A DNA stretch of 39,746 bases from Microbispora rosea subsp. aerata (GCF_014647835.1 NZ_BMPY01000047.1:1-39746), one strand, 5' to 3'. Positions 15,974-25,010 are shown, numbered from the stretch's first letter. Made by a program: numbers and translations. The notes: generated by a model from the letters alone, not told the origin.

Positions 15974-16132
15974 CAGGTTCTCGCCTACCGCGAACGCGGA
16001 GGCGGCAAGAGATCGCCGCTGCCCGGCTTCTTCATCGGCGCGCACGCGGCGGTGCGGGAATACCGGCTGCTCACCCGCGACGCCGCCCGCTATCGGACCT
16101 ACTTCCCGACAGTCGAGCTCATCGCCCCGTAG
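15974..16132 (+). pseudogene. VapC (PIN-domain toxin) C-terminal remnant
   Basis: One frame running to the TAG at 16130-16132 encodes a peptide containing [20 protein letters not shown] and then [14 protein letters not shown]. This matches the last third of PIN-domain VapC ribonucleases, including the acidic LLTRD site. A TGA at 15971 ends the frame upstream and there is no start codon or antitoxin gene, so it is a dead fragment. Confidence 0.75.
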
Positions 16133-16153
16133 AGGCGGGTGGAAGCCGATAAC

Positions 16154-17485
16154 ATGCGGGAGGTGTCCGGAACGTCCGCACTTGCCGCCACTCGCCAGGA
16201 TGCCGCGCCGCGCCGGGCCTCCTGGACGCTGTCGCCGTACGCGCTGCCGCTGAACGCCCTGCGGATCCTCGCGAAGTGCGCCCTGCCGCTGATCCTCTGG
16301 TTCTCGGCCGGACGGCTGGTGCGGTGGGCGCTGCTCCTGCTGGCCGCGACCGTCTCGCACGGGTCGTGGTATCAGGCCCGGCTGGTCCTCACGATGTTCC
16401 TGTTCACGCTCGTCGTGATGACGTCGCTGGTCACCACCGTGGGCATGCTGTACGTCATCCGCGAAGCGCTGCTGGAGACCCAGGCCCGGCGAGCGGGAGG
16501 CGAGGCCAAGGAGAGCCTGCTGAACGCGCTCAACCGGACCGCCCTCGTCTTCGCCGGCATCTACCTGACCTGGGGGTTCGTCGCCGAGGACGCCCGCGAG
16601 TTCATGGCAATCGACATGATGCGGCAGCCGGACCGGTTCGTGCTCGACGCCGGCACTGGCGAAGACAGCGGGGTGGCGGCCGGGCTGATCAGCCTCGACC
16701 CGAAGGTCTCCGTGGTGACCATGGCCGTCGCCTACGTGGCCAAGTGGTACTTCGGCCGCCGCCACGAAGCGGGCGAGGGCCGCTGGTCCGGCATACTCGC
16801 GACGTTCTCGGAGCTCGCGTTCGCGTTCTACGGGCTCAACGCGCTCGCCGCCGCCGCGGGGGCGCGTTCCGACTGGATCGGCCAGCGATCCGCCGTCGTC
16901 GCCTGGCACGACTTCGTGGCCAAGGCGCAGGAGAGCGTCCCGGGGTGGGAGCCGGCCTCGGAGTGGCTCGGCGGTGTCTGGCCGCACGTCGTCGACGCTC
17001 TGGTCACCCCGCTCACCTGGCTGACGGTCGGCATCCTCGTCTACGGCGCGTACGCGGAGGACACCAAGACCACGATCAGGGGAACCCCTCTTGAGCAGGC
17101 GGCGGTGCACCTGGAGCGCACCCACAACTGGACGCGCCTGGCCCTCGCCAAGCTGGGCGCCGGCTGGACCGCGCGCTGGATCCCGCTGCTCAACTCGTTG
17201 CGGCTGACGGTGCGCGGGGGCGCTCCGCTGTTCGGCCTGTTCGCCCTCTGTTATGTCGGCCTGCACATCGGCGGCGACTATCTCCTCAGGGCCGGCCGCT
17301 ACCTCACCGCGAGCGAGGAGCCGTACTTCTGGTTCGTGACCGGTGAGCCGGTCGTCTATGTCGTGGACCTGATCGTGACCCTGGTGACGATGTGCTTGAT
17401 CGCCGCCACCTTCGACCTCGCCGCGACCCGCAGCAGGCTCACCGGCGGAACCGAAGAACGTGATCGTCCCGCTCCGTCGATGTGA
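16154..17485 (+). CDS. Polytopic membrane protein of unknown function
   Basis: This 443-residue protein has about seven or eight hydrophobic segments. Two lie at about 38-68, others around 75-100, 125-145, 180-205, 285-305 and 355-425. Charged loops lie between them, including a Lys/Arg/Glu-rich loop after the third helix. I do not recognise the family. ATG 16154 has GGAAG 8 nt upstream; GTG 16139 is a longer alternative. Its 3' end overlaps the convergent gene by 47 nt. It borders the HerA-type cluster and may belong to it as a membrane component. Confidence 0.75.
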   Translation: MREVSGTSALAATRQDAAPRRASWTLSPYALPLNALRILAKCALPLILWFSAGRLVRWALLLLAATVSHGSWYQARLVLTMFLFTLVVMTSLVTTVGMLYVIREALLETQARRAGGEAKESLLNALNRTALVFAGIYLTWGFVAEDAREFMAIDMMRQPDRFVLDAGTGEDSGVAAGLISLDPKVSVVTMAVAYVAKWYFGRRHEAGEGRWSGILATFSELAFAFYGLNALAAAAGARSDWIGQRSAVVAWHDFVAKAQESVPGWEPASEWLGGVWPHVVDALVTPLTWLTVGILVYGAYAEDTKTTIRGTPLEQAAVHLERTHNWTRLALAKLGAGWTARWIPLLNSLRLTVRGGAPLFGLFALCYVGLHIGGDYLLRAGRYLTASEEPYFWFVTGEPVVYVVDLIVTLVTMCLIAATFDLAATRSRLTGGTEERDRPAPSM

Positions 17486-18404
17486 AAGCGGCTTTCACGA
17501 AGTCCTCCGCGGACTGACCCGGCACGTCACGGTAGCTGCTCGGCCGCAGGGCGACCTCGACCTCGTCGGCGACGGAGGGCGGGACCACGCCCATCATCTC
17601 CAGCCGGTACGGCGTGCCGATCTTGTTGTCCTTGGTGTCGGGCGGTGTCTCGTTGTTCACCATCTCGACCTGCCACGTGCGCCCGGCGTGGTCGGTGAGC
17701 TTGACCTCCGCCGGCTGCCCGTGACGAATGGCGCCCTCGGCGTCGAGTGCGGTCCTGGTCGCCACAATCCTCAACCACTGGCGGTCGGACCGCTCCGGTT
17801 TGCCGGTGGGATCCTTGATCTTCTCCACGGTCACCCGCCACGACACGTGCTGCCAGACACCCGCCTGGCCGGGTGGCACCACCTGGACGACGTCGTCGGG
17901 GCGGCCGTACTTGTATGCCTGGTAGCCGAACACCGTGGGGGCGCCGACGGCGAGCACGACGGAGAGCACGGCTCCCCCCACCAGCAGGCCCGTCCGCCGT
18001 GCTGGCGTGGACGCCACCTGCGTGGACGTCGTTTGGGTGGACGTCACCTGCGCGGGCTCGCCCCGCGCGGGCGGCTCCGCGGTCGTCTCCGCCGGGGGCT
18101 GCGCGGGCGGGGCGGGGGGCGTGGGCGGCGTGTTCAGCTGCGGAGGTTTCCGGTTCGTGCGCAGCGCGGGGAAGGGCTGTGTGGACCTGTCCTCTTCTTC
18201 GGGCTCCAGAGGCGGCCACACCCGTACGTCCGACGGCGGCTTCAGCTTGCCGGGAATGGGAACGGAGGGCGGCGCCGTCGGCATCGGCCGGGGAAGGGCG
18301 CCGCTGTAGGTGATGTCGGAGGGCTGCTCGGCCGGGGGAGCGAACCAGTCGCGGGCGTCCGGGCCGTTCCTCGGCGGGGTGCCGTCCATGGGCGTCTCGG
18401 TCAT
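17439..18404 (-). CDS. Single-pass membrane protein, proline-rich cytoplasmic tail and extracytoplasmic beta domain
   Basis: This 321-residue protein has an acidic, Pro/Thr-rich N-terminal region (about 1-135), one membrane helix (LLVGGAVLSVVLAVGAPTVF, about 140-160) and an outer domain of about 160 residues with alternating beta patterns (QWLRIVATRTALD, AEVKLTDHAGRTWQVE), similar in style to DUF4352 domains. It is the third gene of an operon of three such proteins and overlaps its neighbour by 4 nt. The long proline-rich tail suggests a binding partner inside the cell. No enzymatic motif is visible. Confidence 0.78.
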   Translation of the reverse strand: MTETPMDGTPPRNGPDARDWFAPPAEQPSDITYSGALPRPMPTAPPSVPIPGKLKPPSDVRVWPPLEPEEEDRSTQPFPALRTNRKPPQLNTPPTPPAPPAQPPAETTAEPPARGEPAQVTSTQTTSTQVASTPARRTGLLVGGAVLSVVLAVGAPTVFGYQAYKYGRPDDVVQVVPPGQAGVWQHVSWRVTVEKIKDPTGKPERSDRQWLRIVATRTALDAEGAIRHGQPAEVKLTDHAGRTWQVEMVNNETPPDTKDNKIGTPYRLEMMGVVPPSVADEVEVALRPSSYRDVPGQSAEDFVKAAFTSTERDDHVLRFRR

Positions 18405-19078
18405 CGGCTCGCGCTCACAAGTGAGTGGTAGTCCTCCGCCTGCGCGATCAGCCGGGCGGCCGCGGCGCGGGACAGACCCAGGTCGATCTGCGCCTCGGGC
18501 GCGTAGTTGTCGCTCACCAGCGGGCTGACGGGAGGGATGAAGACGAGGCTGGCGTCCGCCACGGCATTCGGCGGCACCTCGAAGACGAGCAGCCCGCTGG
18601 ACCAGAACCCGGGCTGGATGTACTTGTTGAACAGCGTCAGCGTGTCGTTGACCTTGTCCGTCGGCTGGTAGCGCCGGCCGTCCTCGGTCAGGAGGACAGG
18701 GGGATTCAGTCTGCTCAGCTTGAAGGGCTCTCGCGCGCTCGTCGCCGAGACGTCGACCAGGAGGAACAGGTTGCCCGTGGCCACCTTGGACACCTTGTCG
18801 GAGTAGTCCGTGGTGTCCACGGCGCGAGCGGCCGTGACCGACAAGACCTTGACGGTGAAACGCTTGGTTTCCACCGTCTCGCCGATCCGGCCCTTGTAGG
18901 TCAGATATGAGGTGCGCTGCTCGTAGGACATCGCGAAATTCTGCTGCGCGTATACCGCGGCCGCCGCGAGCGCGATCCCGGCGACTCCGGCGGCTATCCG
19001 CCGCCCCACACCGTGCCTGGGCGGTTTGGCGCGGACCGCACGACGGGATGTGCGGCTCTCCGCCTGAGCGACCGCCAT
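18401..19078 (-). CDS. Single-pass exported-domain protein, DUF4352-like
   Basis: This 225-residue protein has a basic N-terminus, one hydrophobic helix (AAGVAGIALAAAAVYA, about 29-44) and an outer domain with GNLFLLVDVSATSA and LLTEDGRRYQPTDKV, the pattern of DUF4352-type beta sandwiches. It is the second gene of the three-gene operon (TGATG with the upstream gene, 4-nt overlap with the downstream). Function is unknown. Confidence 0.78.
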   Translation of the reverse strand: MAVAQAESRTSRRAVRAKPPRHGVGRRIAAGVAGIALAAAAVYAQQNFAMSYEQRTSYLTYKGRIGETVETKRFTVKVLSVTAARAVDTTDYSDKVSKVATGNLFLLVDVSATSAREPFKLSRLNPPVLLTEDGRRYQPTDKVNDTLTLFNKYIQPGFWSSGLLVFEVPPNAVADASLVFIPPVSPLVSDNYAPEAQIDLGLSRAAAARLIAQAEDYHSLVSASR

Positions 19079-19734
19079 CAGACGCTCTCCTTCCGTACGG
19101 GAAGGGTGATCTGGGCGGCCACCTCGGGCTCGAAGGGGCCGTCGCCGTCCTTGAACTCGCCCTTGAGCTGCCAGTCTTGAGTCTGGTTCAGCAGCCCGAG
19201 CCGCTCATAGACGAACGAGCCCACGTCGAGGCTGATCTCCTGGGGCGCGGTCGCGGTGGGTTCGAGCTCGTACTTGACCACGACCGTGGTGGTGATGCCG
19301 GGATGCAGCTGATGGCTCTCGACGCCGAGGCTGAACACGGTGACCTGCGGGCCGTACTTGCTTTTGATCTCCGGGCGGGTGCGCAGGAGGGCGCTGGCGA
19401 AGGACCCGGACAGGGTGTGCTTCCCGGGCTCGGGCATGAGGCCGACCGAGGCGGTCTTCTTGCCCATGTTGGTGACCTTGAGCACGAGCTCCAGGTAGCG
19501 CTTCGTGCTGCCGAAGTCGCCTTTTTCTATGGTGTCGATGGCCTTGATGAACTGGGTGCGGAACTGCCCCTGGTCGATGATCTCTCCGGGGGAGAACTCG
19601 GGCGGCGGTTTCTCCGGGGCCTCCTTGAAGCCGCCGAAGGCGGCGATGACGCCGATGCCCACCACGGCCAGCGCGGAGGCGACCGGGACGAGGACCGGGC
19701 GTCGTCGGCGGGCGCCATTGGGGGATGACGTCAT
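19078..19734 (-). CDS. Single-pass exported-domain protein, DUF4352-like, first gene of operon
   Basis: This 218-residue protein has a short RRRR cytoplasmic end, one helix (VLVPVASALAVVGIGVIAAF, about 13-32) and an outer beta domain (YLELVLKVTNMGKKTASVG, TTVVVKYELEP). ATG 19734 is chosen because TACCAT lies 8 nt upstream, giving a leaderless start. It heads the operon and is divergent from the degenerate ATPase gene. It has the same architecture as the next two proteins, so they may act as a set. Confidence 0.78.
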   Translation of the reverse strand: MTSSPNGARRRRPVLVPVASALAVVGIGVIAAFGGFKEAPEKPPPEFSPGEIIDQGQFRTQFIKAIDTIEKGDFGSTKRYLELVLKVTNMGKKTASVGLMPEPGKHTLSGSFASALLRTRPEIKSKYGPQVTVFSLGVESHQLHPGITTTVVVKYELEPTATAPQEISLDVGSFVYERLGLLNQTQDWQLKGEFKDGDGPFEPEVAAQITLPVRKESV

Positions 19735-19742
19735 GGCAAGCG

Positions 19743-19748
19743 ATGGTA
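19743..19748 (-). promoter_or_regulatory. -10 box of the exported-domain operon (leaderless)
   Basis: TACCAT on the minus strand lies 8 nt before ATG 19734. Confidence 0.45.
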
Positions 19749-19879
19749 GTACGACCACACTTGCCCCACTGGTCGCAATGATTAGGGTCGCCCCGTGGAA
19801 ATGCGTCCGAATGGCGAGAAGCCCGCACTGACAGGGCTTGCAGCTCCTACGCTGTGACCGAGGCGGACATGGAGGGCCC

Positions 19880-21802
19880 GTGGGCGACCCGCATCCCGAG
19901 CATGCCCAGTTGCAGGCGGACCGGATCTACCTGGGCTGGCAGTACGCACTGCTGTACCCGGATCCGGGGCCGCCCCCGAAGCGACCGGCCAGGGAGGACG
20001 TCACCGAGCCCGAGGTGGACACCGAGTGGGTCCACCGGGAGCGGCTCCAGAGAGACCTCCTCAACCGGCCGATCGAGATTTTCCGTACGTTCATGGCCGT
20101 GGTGGCGGCGGGGATCCTCATCCTCGGCGTGACCGGCCTGCTCACCTGGTCGTTCGTGATGCTCGGCCTGGCCGCCGCCGGCGGCGTGGCCGCCATCTGC
20201 ACCTACGCCATCAGGCAGGGCGACCGTACGGTCGACGAACGGCTCGACGAGCGCCGCCGCAAGGCGCTGCGGGAGCAGGAGCGCCGCCGGCGGGAGATCG
20301 TCCTGGCCCAGGAGGAGCACGCCGCGAAATACCGCGACTGGGCCGAGAAGAAGCACCGCTTCGACAAGCAGATCACCTGGTACGCCGTGGCGGTGCCCGA
20401 CGAGATCGACCGGGTCGACGTGGCGGGGGGCACGCTGGCCGGCTGGTCGGCGCTGGTCACGCTGATCGGCGCGACCCGCCTCTACAGCGGCGGCCACCTG
20501 ACCGTGCTCGACCTGTCGGAGGGCGCGATCGCCAAGGACCTCATCGAGCTGGCGCGCAGGGGCGGCGACGACCCGCTCGTCTGGGTGCTCCCGGTGGACC
20601 TGCCCCGGCTCGACCTGGGCTCGACGCTCAAGCCCGAGGCGTTCGCCGACGTGCTCGCCCACGTGGTGAGCGTCAGCGAGGAGACCAGCAGGGACATCGG
20701 CTTCGACAACGCGATCCTGGAGCGCGTGCTGGAGGTCCTGGGCGAGAACGCGACGATCAGCCAGGTCACCGCGGCCCTGCGGGCGCTCGCGCAGGTGGGC
20801 GACCCGCGCGACGACATGAAGTGCGGCCTGCTCACGGCCTCGCAGCTCGAACGCATCGGCACGCTGTTCGGCCGGGGGGTGGCCGACCGGGTGGTCATCG
20901 AACGGGCGTGGGCTCTGGAGTCCCAGCTCCGCAAGCTGGAGACGCTCGGTTCGGAGGCCGTACGGCTGCCGCCCGCGCGGCTGCGCGTGGTCAGCATGGA
21001 CCGGCAGGCGGGGGTCTTCGGCAACCGGGTGCTCGGGACGTACGTCGCGACCGCGCTCACGCACATCCTGCGCCAGTCGCCGGCCAGCGAGCGGCCCTGG
21101 TATCACACGATCATCGTCGCGGGCGCGGACAAGCTGCGCGGCGACGTGCTCGACCGGCTCATGGACGCCTGCGAGACCTCGCGCACCGGGCTCGTGCTGA
21201 CCTACCGCAGCCTCACCCCGACCGTACGGGAGCGGCTCGGCCGGGGGCACGCGGCGGTGGCGTTCATGCGCCTGGGCAACGCCGAGGACGCCCGGGTGGC
21301 CAGCGAGCACGTCGGCACCGAGCACCGCCTGGAGCTGGCCCAGCTCACCGAGACGTTCAGCACGGCCGTCAACGGCGCCGGCGGCTTCTACACCTCCACC
21401 GTCGGCGAGAGCCGTACGGAGGGGGAGGAGAAGGGCGAGGGCGACCTGCGGGAGGACATCACCGAGTCGACCGAGTGGGGGCGGCGCGCGCCCACGGTCG
21501 CCGACGGGGTCCTGCAGCGGTCGCGGGAGTTCCTGGTCGAGCCGCACCAGCTCCAGCAGCTCCCCACGACCTCCGTCATCGTCACCTACTCGACGGCGGA
21601 CGGACGCCAGGTGCGCCTCGCCGACGCGAACCCGGCGATCCTCACGTTCCCCAAGACGACGCTGGGGGAGTTCGAGGAGATCCGGCGGGCCGCCCTGGCG
21701 CCGAAGGAGCCCGAGGAGGAGACGGAGCAGTACACGCTGCCCGACGTGCCCCCGAACCTGGGTCCCCCGCCGCCCCGCCTCGACTGGCGCAAGCGGCCAT
21801 GA
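19880..21802 (+). CDS. Membrane-anchored degenerate HerA/FtsK-superfamily ATPase-like protein
   Basis: This 640-residue protein has two membrane helices (about 66-110), a charged coiled coil (about 115-165) and a large domain laid out like FtsK/VirD4/HerA motors. The P-loop position reads GGTLAGWS (183-190), so Lys is replaced by Trp. The Walker B position reads TIIVAGADK (410-418), so the Glu/Asp pair is lost. The later VAFMRLGNAEDARVASEHVG resembles the C-terminal part of coupling-protein ATPases. I infer a non-hydrolysing partner that tethers the active ATPase 97 nt downstream. GGAGG lies 4 nt before GTG 19880. The acidic C-terminal tail is Pro-rich. Confidence 0.75.
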   Translation: MGDPHPEHAQLQADRIYLGWQYALLYPDPGPPPKRPAREDVTEPEVDTEWVHRERLQRDLLNRPIEIFRTFMAVVAAGILILGVTGLLTWSFVMLGLAAAGGVAAICTYAIRQGDRTVDERLDERRRKALREQERRRREIVLAQEEHAAKYRDWAEKKHRFDKQITWYAVAVPDEIDRVDVAGGTLAGWSALVTLIGATRLYSGGHLTVLDLSEGAIAKDLIELARRGGDDPLVWVLPVDLPRLDLGSTLKPEAFADVLAHVVSVSEETSRDIGFDNAILERVLEVLGENATISQVTAALRALAQVGDPRDDMKCGLLTASQLERIGTLFGRGVADRVVIERAWALESQLRKLETLGSEAVRLPPARLRVVSMDRQAGVFGNRVLGTYVATALTHILRQSPASERPWYHTIIVAGADKLRGDVLDRLMDACETSRTGLVLTYRSLTPTVRERLGRGHAAVAFMRLGNAEDARVASEHVGTEHRLELAQLTETFSTAVNGAGGFYTSTVGESRTEGEEKGEGDLREDITESTEWGRRAPTVADGVLQRSREFLVEPHQLQQLPTTSVIVTYSTADGRQVRLADANPAILTFPKTTLGEFEEIRRAALAPKEPEEETEQYTLPDVPPNLGPPPPRLDWRKRP

Positions 21803-21898
21803 CACCGTCCGTAGCGGGTAAGGGCATCGTCAACATGGCTGTGCGGACGTGATCGTTGGTGGAGTCTCTCCCCTGTTCGTCGTCAATCGAGGGGTCTC

Positions 21899-24800
21899 AT
21901 GCAGGCGTTCCCCCTGAGCGGGCCGTGGTACCGGATACAGGCGATCACTGCCCCATCGCGTAGTTCGTCCGCGGAGTGGGACTTCGTCACGGTGCTCCCC
22001 GCGGTGCTGTCCGCCGCGCAGCGCAACCGGCCGTTCGTCATCGGCTGGCTGTCGCGGGGGTCCGGCGCGCCGCTGGAGCTCATCACGAACGCGGGACCGC
22101 TCACGCCGCCGAAGCCGCCGAAGCGGGCGGCGACCGCGCCGGAGCCGCCGGTCACCGGCCCGCAGCCGCTGCTGTTCCCCGGCGGCGCGCGCGGCGTGGA
22201 GATCGGCGACGAGTGGCTCGCCGACCTCGCCGACCTGGTGTGGACGCCGTGCCCCGGCCGCCAGGCCCCGCCGCTGTACGGCAGGCGCGAGCCGGAGCCG
22301 GACGAGACCAAGCGGCCCACGCTGTTCGAGTCGACGCTGGTCACGCTCATGTCCCGGCCGTTCGCCTGGGTGGTGGTCGCCGAGCCGACCGATCTGCTCG
22401 ACGCCGAGGTGGCCCACCTGCGCACCCAGCTCAACGTGCTGCGCCAGTACGGCGACGCCTCGGAGCGGTCGCGGTTCGACGCCGAGCGGGCCGAGCGCAG
22501 GATGCAGGAGCTGGACGCCTTCCGCGAGGCCGGCCTGTGGAACGTCCGGGTGCTCGCCGGCGCGGCCGGGCCCGACGAGCTGCGGCAGATCGCGCCGGTG
22601 CTGGTCGGCTCGGTGGAGATGAGCCACCATCCCTACCGGCTGCGCAGCGCGATGTCGCTGCCCGCCCTGACCGGGGAGGGCGCAGGCGAGTCGGTGTACA
22701 GCTTCAGCGAGGCGCTGACCGTCGACATCCAGGACTCGGCCGACGGCGCGGCGGCGCCGTTCGCGGCGACGGCCGGGGCGCTGGCCGCGCTCGCCGGGCT
22801 GCCGCGCCGCGAGGTGCCGGGCGTGCGGGTGCTCGACGCCGGCTTCTTCGACGTGACCAGCGAGGCCGAGGTCGAGGGCTCGGCGGAGACCATCGACCTC
22901 GGCGCGATCGTCGACGGGCAGGACCGCGCCGTCGGAACGTTCCGGGTGCCGCTGGCCACGCTCAACCGCCACGCCTTCGTCACCGGCGCCACCGGCTCGG
23001 GCAAGTCGCAGACCGTACGCCACCTGCTGGAGCAGCTCACCAAGGTCGGCATCCCCTGGCTGGCGATCGAACCGGCCAAGTCGGAGTACGCCGCGATGGC
23101 CGGCCGGGTCGAGCACCTCGCCCCGCTGACCGTCATCAACCCCTCGGCGCCCGACAACGTGCCGATCAGCGTCAACCCGCTCGCGCCCGAGCCCGGCTAC
23201 CCCGTGCAGGCCCACATCGACATGGTCAGGGCGCTGTTCATGGCGGCGTTCGACGCCGAGGAGCCGTTCCCGCAGATCATGTCGCTGGCGCTGCAGCGCG
23301 TCTACGAGGCCAACGGCTGGGACGTCGTCACCGGCGGCGGCATCCCGGGGGCCGCCGTGCAGCCGGCCGTGCCGACCCTGGAGCAGCTCCAGCAGCACGC
23401 GCTCGAGGTCATCCAGGAGATCGGCTACGGCAACGAGGTGCAGGCCGACGTCGAGGGCTTCATCAGCCTGCGCCTGCGCAGCCTGCGGGTCGGCAGCGCG
23501 GGCCGGTTCTTCGAGGGCGGCCACCCCGCCGACATCGGCGGCCTGCTCCAGCGCAACGTCGTGCTCGCAATCGAGGACGTCGCCAACGATGAGGACAAGG
23601 CGTTCCTCATGGGCACGCTCATCATCCGCATCGTCGAGCACCTGCGGATGCGCGCCCGCTCGGAGCCGCGGGCCGAGGACGGCGTCGGCGGCCTGCGGCA
23701 CGTCATCGTCATCGAGGAGGCCCACCGGCTGCTGCGCGACCGGGGCTCCCAGCGCGCCTCCACGCACGCCGTCGAGCTGCTGGCCGGGATGCTCGCCGAG
23801 ATCAGGGCGTACGGCGAGGGCATCATCGTGGCCGAGCAGATCCCGACCAAGCTCGTCTCCGACGTGGTGAAGAACACCGCGCTCAAGGTCGTGCACCGCC
23901 TCCCCGCCGCCGACGACCGCGCGCTCGTCGGCGCGGCGATGAACCTGAGCGAAGACCAGTCGCGCCAGGTGGTGTCTCTGCAACCCGGCTTCGCCGCGGT
24001 GTTCGCCGACGGCATGGACCGGCCGCTGCGCGTCCAGGTGCCGCTGGGCGAGGACCGCGAGCGCGAGACGCTCGGCCCGGTGCCGCCCATCTGCGGGCGC
24101 CGCTCGGCCGCCTGCGGGCGCGAATGCCGTACGGGGAAGGCGTGCACGCTGGTCGAGCTGCGCGAGGCCGACCTGCTGGCGGTGGCCCCGGAGTGGGCCT
24201 GGCTGCGGATCTGGACCGACACGGTCGTGCTGGCCTTCGTGACGAACCGGTCGCTGCCGGGCGTGCCGCGCGTGCTCGCCGACATCTGGGCGGAGCTGCC
24301 GGCCAAGCGGCGCGAGTGCCTGCTGGCCACGCTGGTCGAGCGGTCGGTCTCGCGCCGCGCCTGGTCGCTGCGGACGTGGTTCGACCCGGCGCTGCTCACC
24401 GAGAAGGCCGCCGAGGTCGCCGCCGGGCTGCTCGCGGCCAGCCAGCCGGACGGCGCGGAGGTCGAGCCGCCGATGCGGGCGGGCGACCGGCCGGGAGCGG
24501 CCTGGGTGATCCCGCAGGTCCGCTGGCTGCACGAGGTGGACCGGCTGTTCCCGTTCGGGCACCCCGCGCCCAACCTGCGCAGCCCCGCGCCGGCGATGGA
24601 ATATCCGCTGTTCGGCACCGATCCCGCCGGCCGGCCGTACCCGCACCAGGGGGTCAACGGCGCCGAGCCGGCCGAGGGCGGGGTCGCGGTCGGCGTGCGC
24701 ACCGAACTGCTTGGCCACCGCGCCAAGGCGCTGCGTCACCACCCGCTGTCGATGGAGGTGGACCGCAACCGCGCGCTGGCCTGGCGGGTCATCTTGGGCG

Positions 24801-24985
24801 ACGACGAACACGAGGGCATCCAGCGCGACGTGACGACGGTCGCGATCGGCGTCGAGCCGCGCGAACGGGTCAAGTATGTGGCCCAGACGATGAGCGCGGG
24901 CTGGCTGGAGACCGTGCTGTCCTGGCCGCGGCGGTTCGTCCTGCCGTTCGACGGCGACACCCCCGCGGAGCTGTCGTTCGGATAG
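21899..24985 (+). CDS. HerA/VirB4-like ATPase with Cys4 cluster
   Basis: This 1028-residue protein has an N-terminal region of about 350 residues, Walker A GATGSGKS (363-370), Walker B HVIVIEEAHRLL (601-612) and the following sensor/arginine region AEQIPTKLVSDVVKNTALKV (about 649-668), all as in hexameric HerA/DUF87 translocases. C732, C739, C743 and C749 (CGRRSAACGRECRTGKAC) form a likely zinc knuckle. About 280 residues of unknown fold follow. GAGGGG precedes the ATG. HerA-type motors move DNA or protein through a ring; no nuclease (NurA) gene is near. I infer a membrane-linked machine with its neighbours. Confidence 0.85.
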   Translation: MQAFPLSGPWYRIQAITAPSRSSSAEWDFVTVLPAVLSAAQRNRPFVIGWLSRGSGAPLELITNAGPLTPPKPPKRAATAPEPPVTGPQPLLFPGGARGVEIGDEWLADLADLVWTPCPGRQAPPLYGRREPEPDETKRPTLFESTLVTLMSRPFAWVVVAEPTDLLDAEVAHLRTQLNVLRQYGDASERSRFDAERAERRMQELDAFREAGLWNVRVLAGAAGPDELRQIAPVLVGSVEMSHHPYRLRSAMSLPALTGEGAGESVYSFSEALTVDIQDSADGAAAPFAATAGALAALAGLPRREVPGVRVLDAGFFDVTSEAEVEGSAETIDLGAIVDGQDRAVGTFRVPLATLNRHAFVTGATGSGKSQTVRHLLEQLTKVGIPWLAIEPAKSEYAAMAGRVEHLAPLTVINPSAPDNVPISVNPLAPEPGYPVQAHIDMVRALFMAAFDAEEPFPQIMSLALQRVYEANGWDVVTGGGIPGAAVQPAVPTLEQLQQHALEVIQEIGYGNEVQADVEGFISLRLRSLRVGSAGRFFEGGHPADIGGLLQRNVVLAIEDVANDEDKAFLMGTLIIRIVEHLRMRARSEPRAEDGVGGLRHVIVIEEAHRLLRDRGSQRASTHAVELLAGMLAEIRAYGEGIIVAEQIPTKLVSDVVKNTALKVVHRLPAADDRALVGAAMNLSEDQSRQVVSLQPGFAAVFADGMDRPLRVQVPLGEDRERETLGPVPPICGRRSAACGRECRTGKACTLVELREADLLAVAPEWAWLRIWTDTVVLAFVTNRSLPGVPRVLADIWAELPAKRRECLLATLVERSVSRRAWSLRTWFDPALLTEKAAEVAAGLLAASQPDGAEVEPPMRAGDRPGAAWVIPQVRWLHEVDRLFPFGHPAPNLRSPAPAMEYPLFGTDPAGRPYPHQGVNGAEPAEGGVAVGVRTELLGHRAKALRHHPLSMEVDRNRALAWRVILGDDEHEGIQRDVTTVAIGVEPRERVKYVAQTMSAGWLETVLSWPRRFVLPFDGDTPAELSFG

Positions 24986-24993
24986 GTATATCC
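24980..24993. promoter_or_regulatory. Inverted repeat GGATA-ggta-TATCC before murT
   Basis: A perfect 5-4-5 inverted repeat overlaps the HerA-like stop codon and the region where the murT -35 should lie. It is a possible operator. Confidence 0.3.
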
Positions 24994-25004
24994 GCCCGAA
25001 CTAC

Positions 25005-25010
25005 TAGGAT
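25005..25010 (+). promoter_or_regulatory. -10 box of murT (leaderless)
   Basis: TAGGAT lies 6 nt before ATG 25017, with no Shine-Dalgarno. Confidence 0.5.

Noticed and set aside
21830-24811. 993-residue minus-strand ORF opposite the HerA-like gene
   Set aside because: Composition is Arg/His/Pro-rich with no motif, while the plus strand encodes a clear ATPase. It is an antisense shadow caused by high third-position GC.
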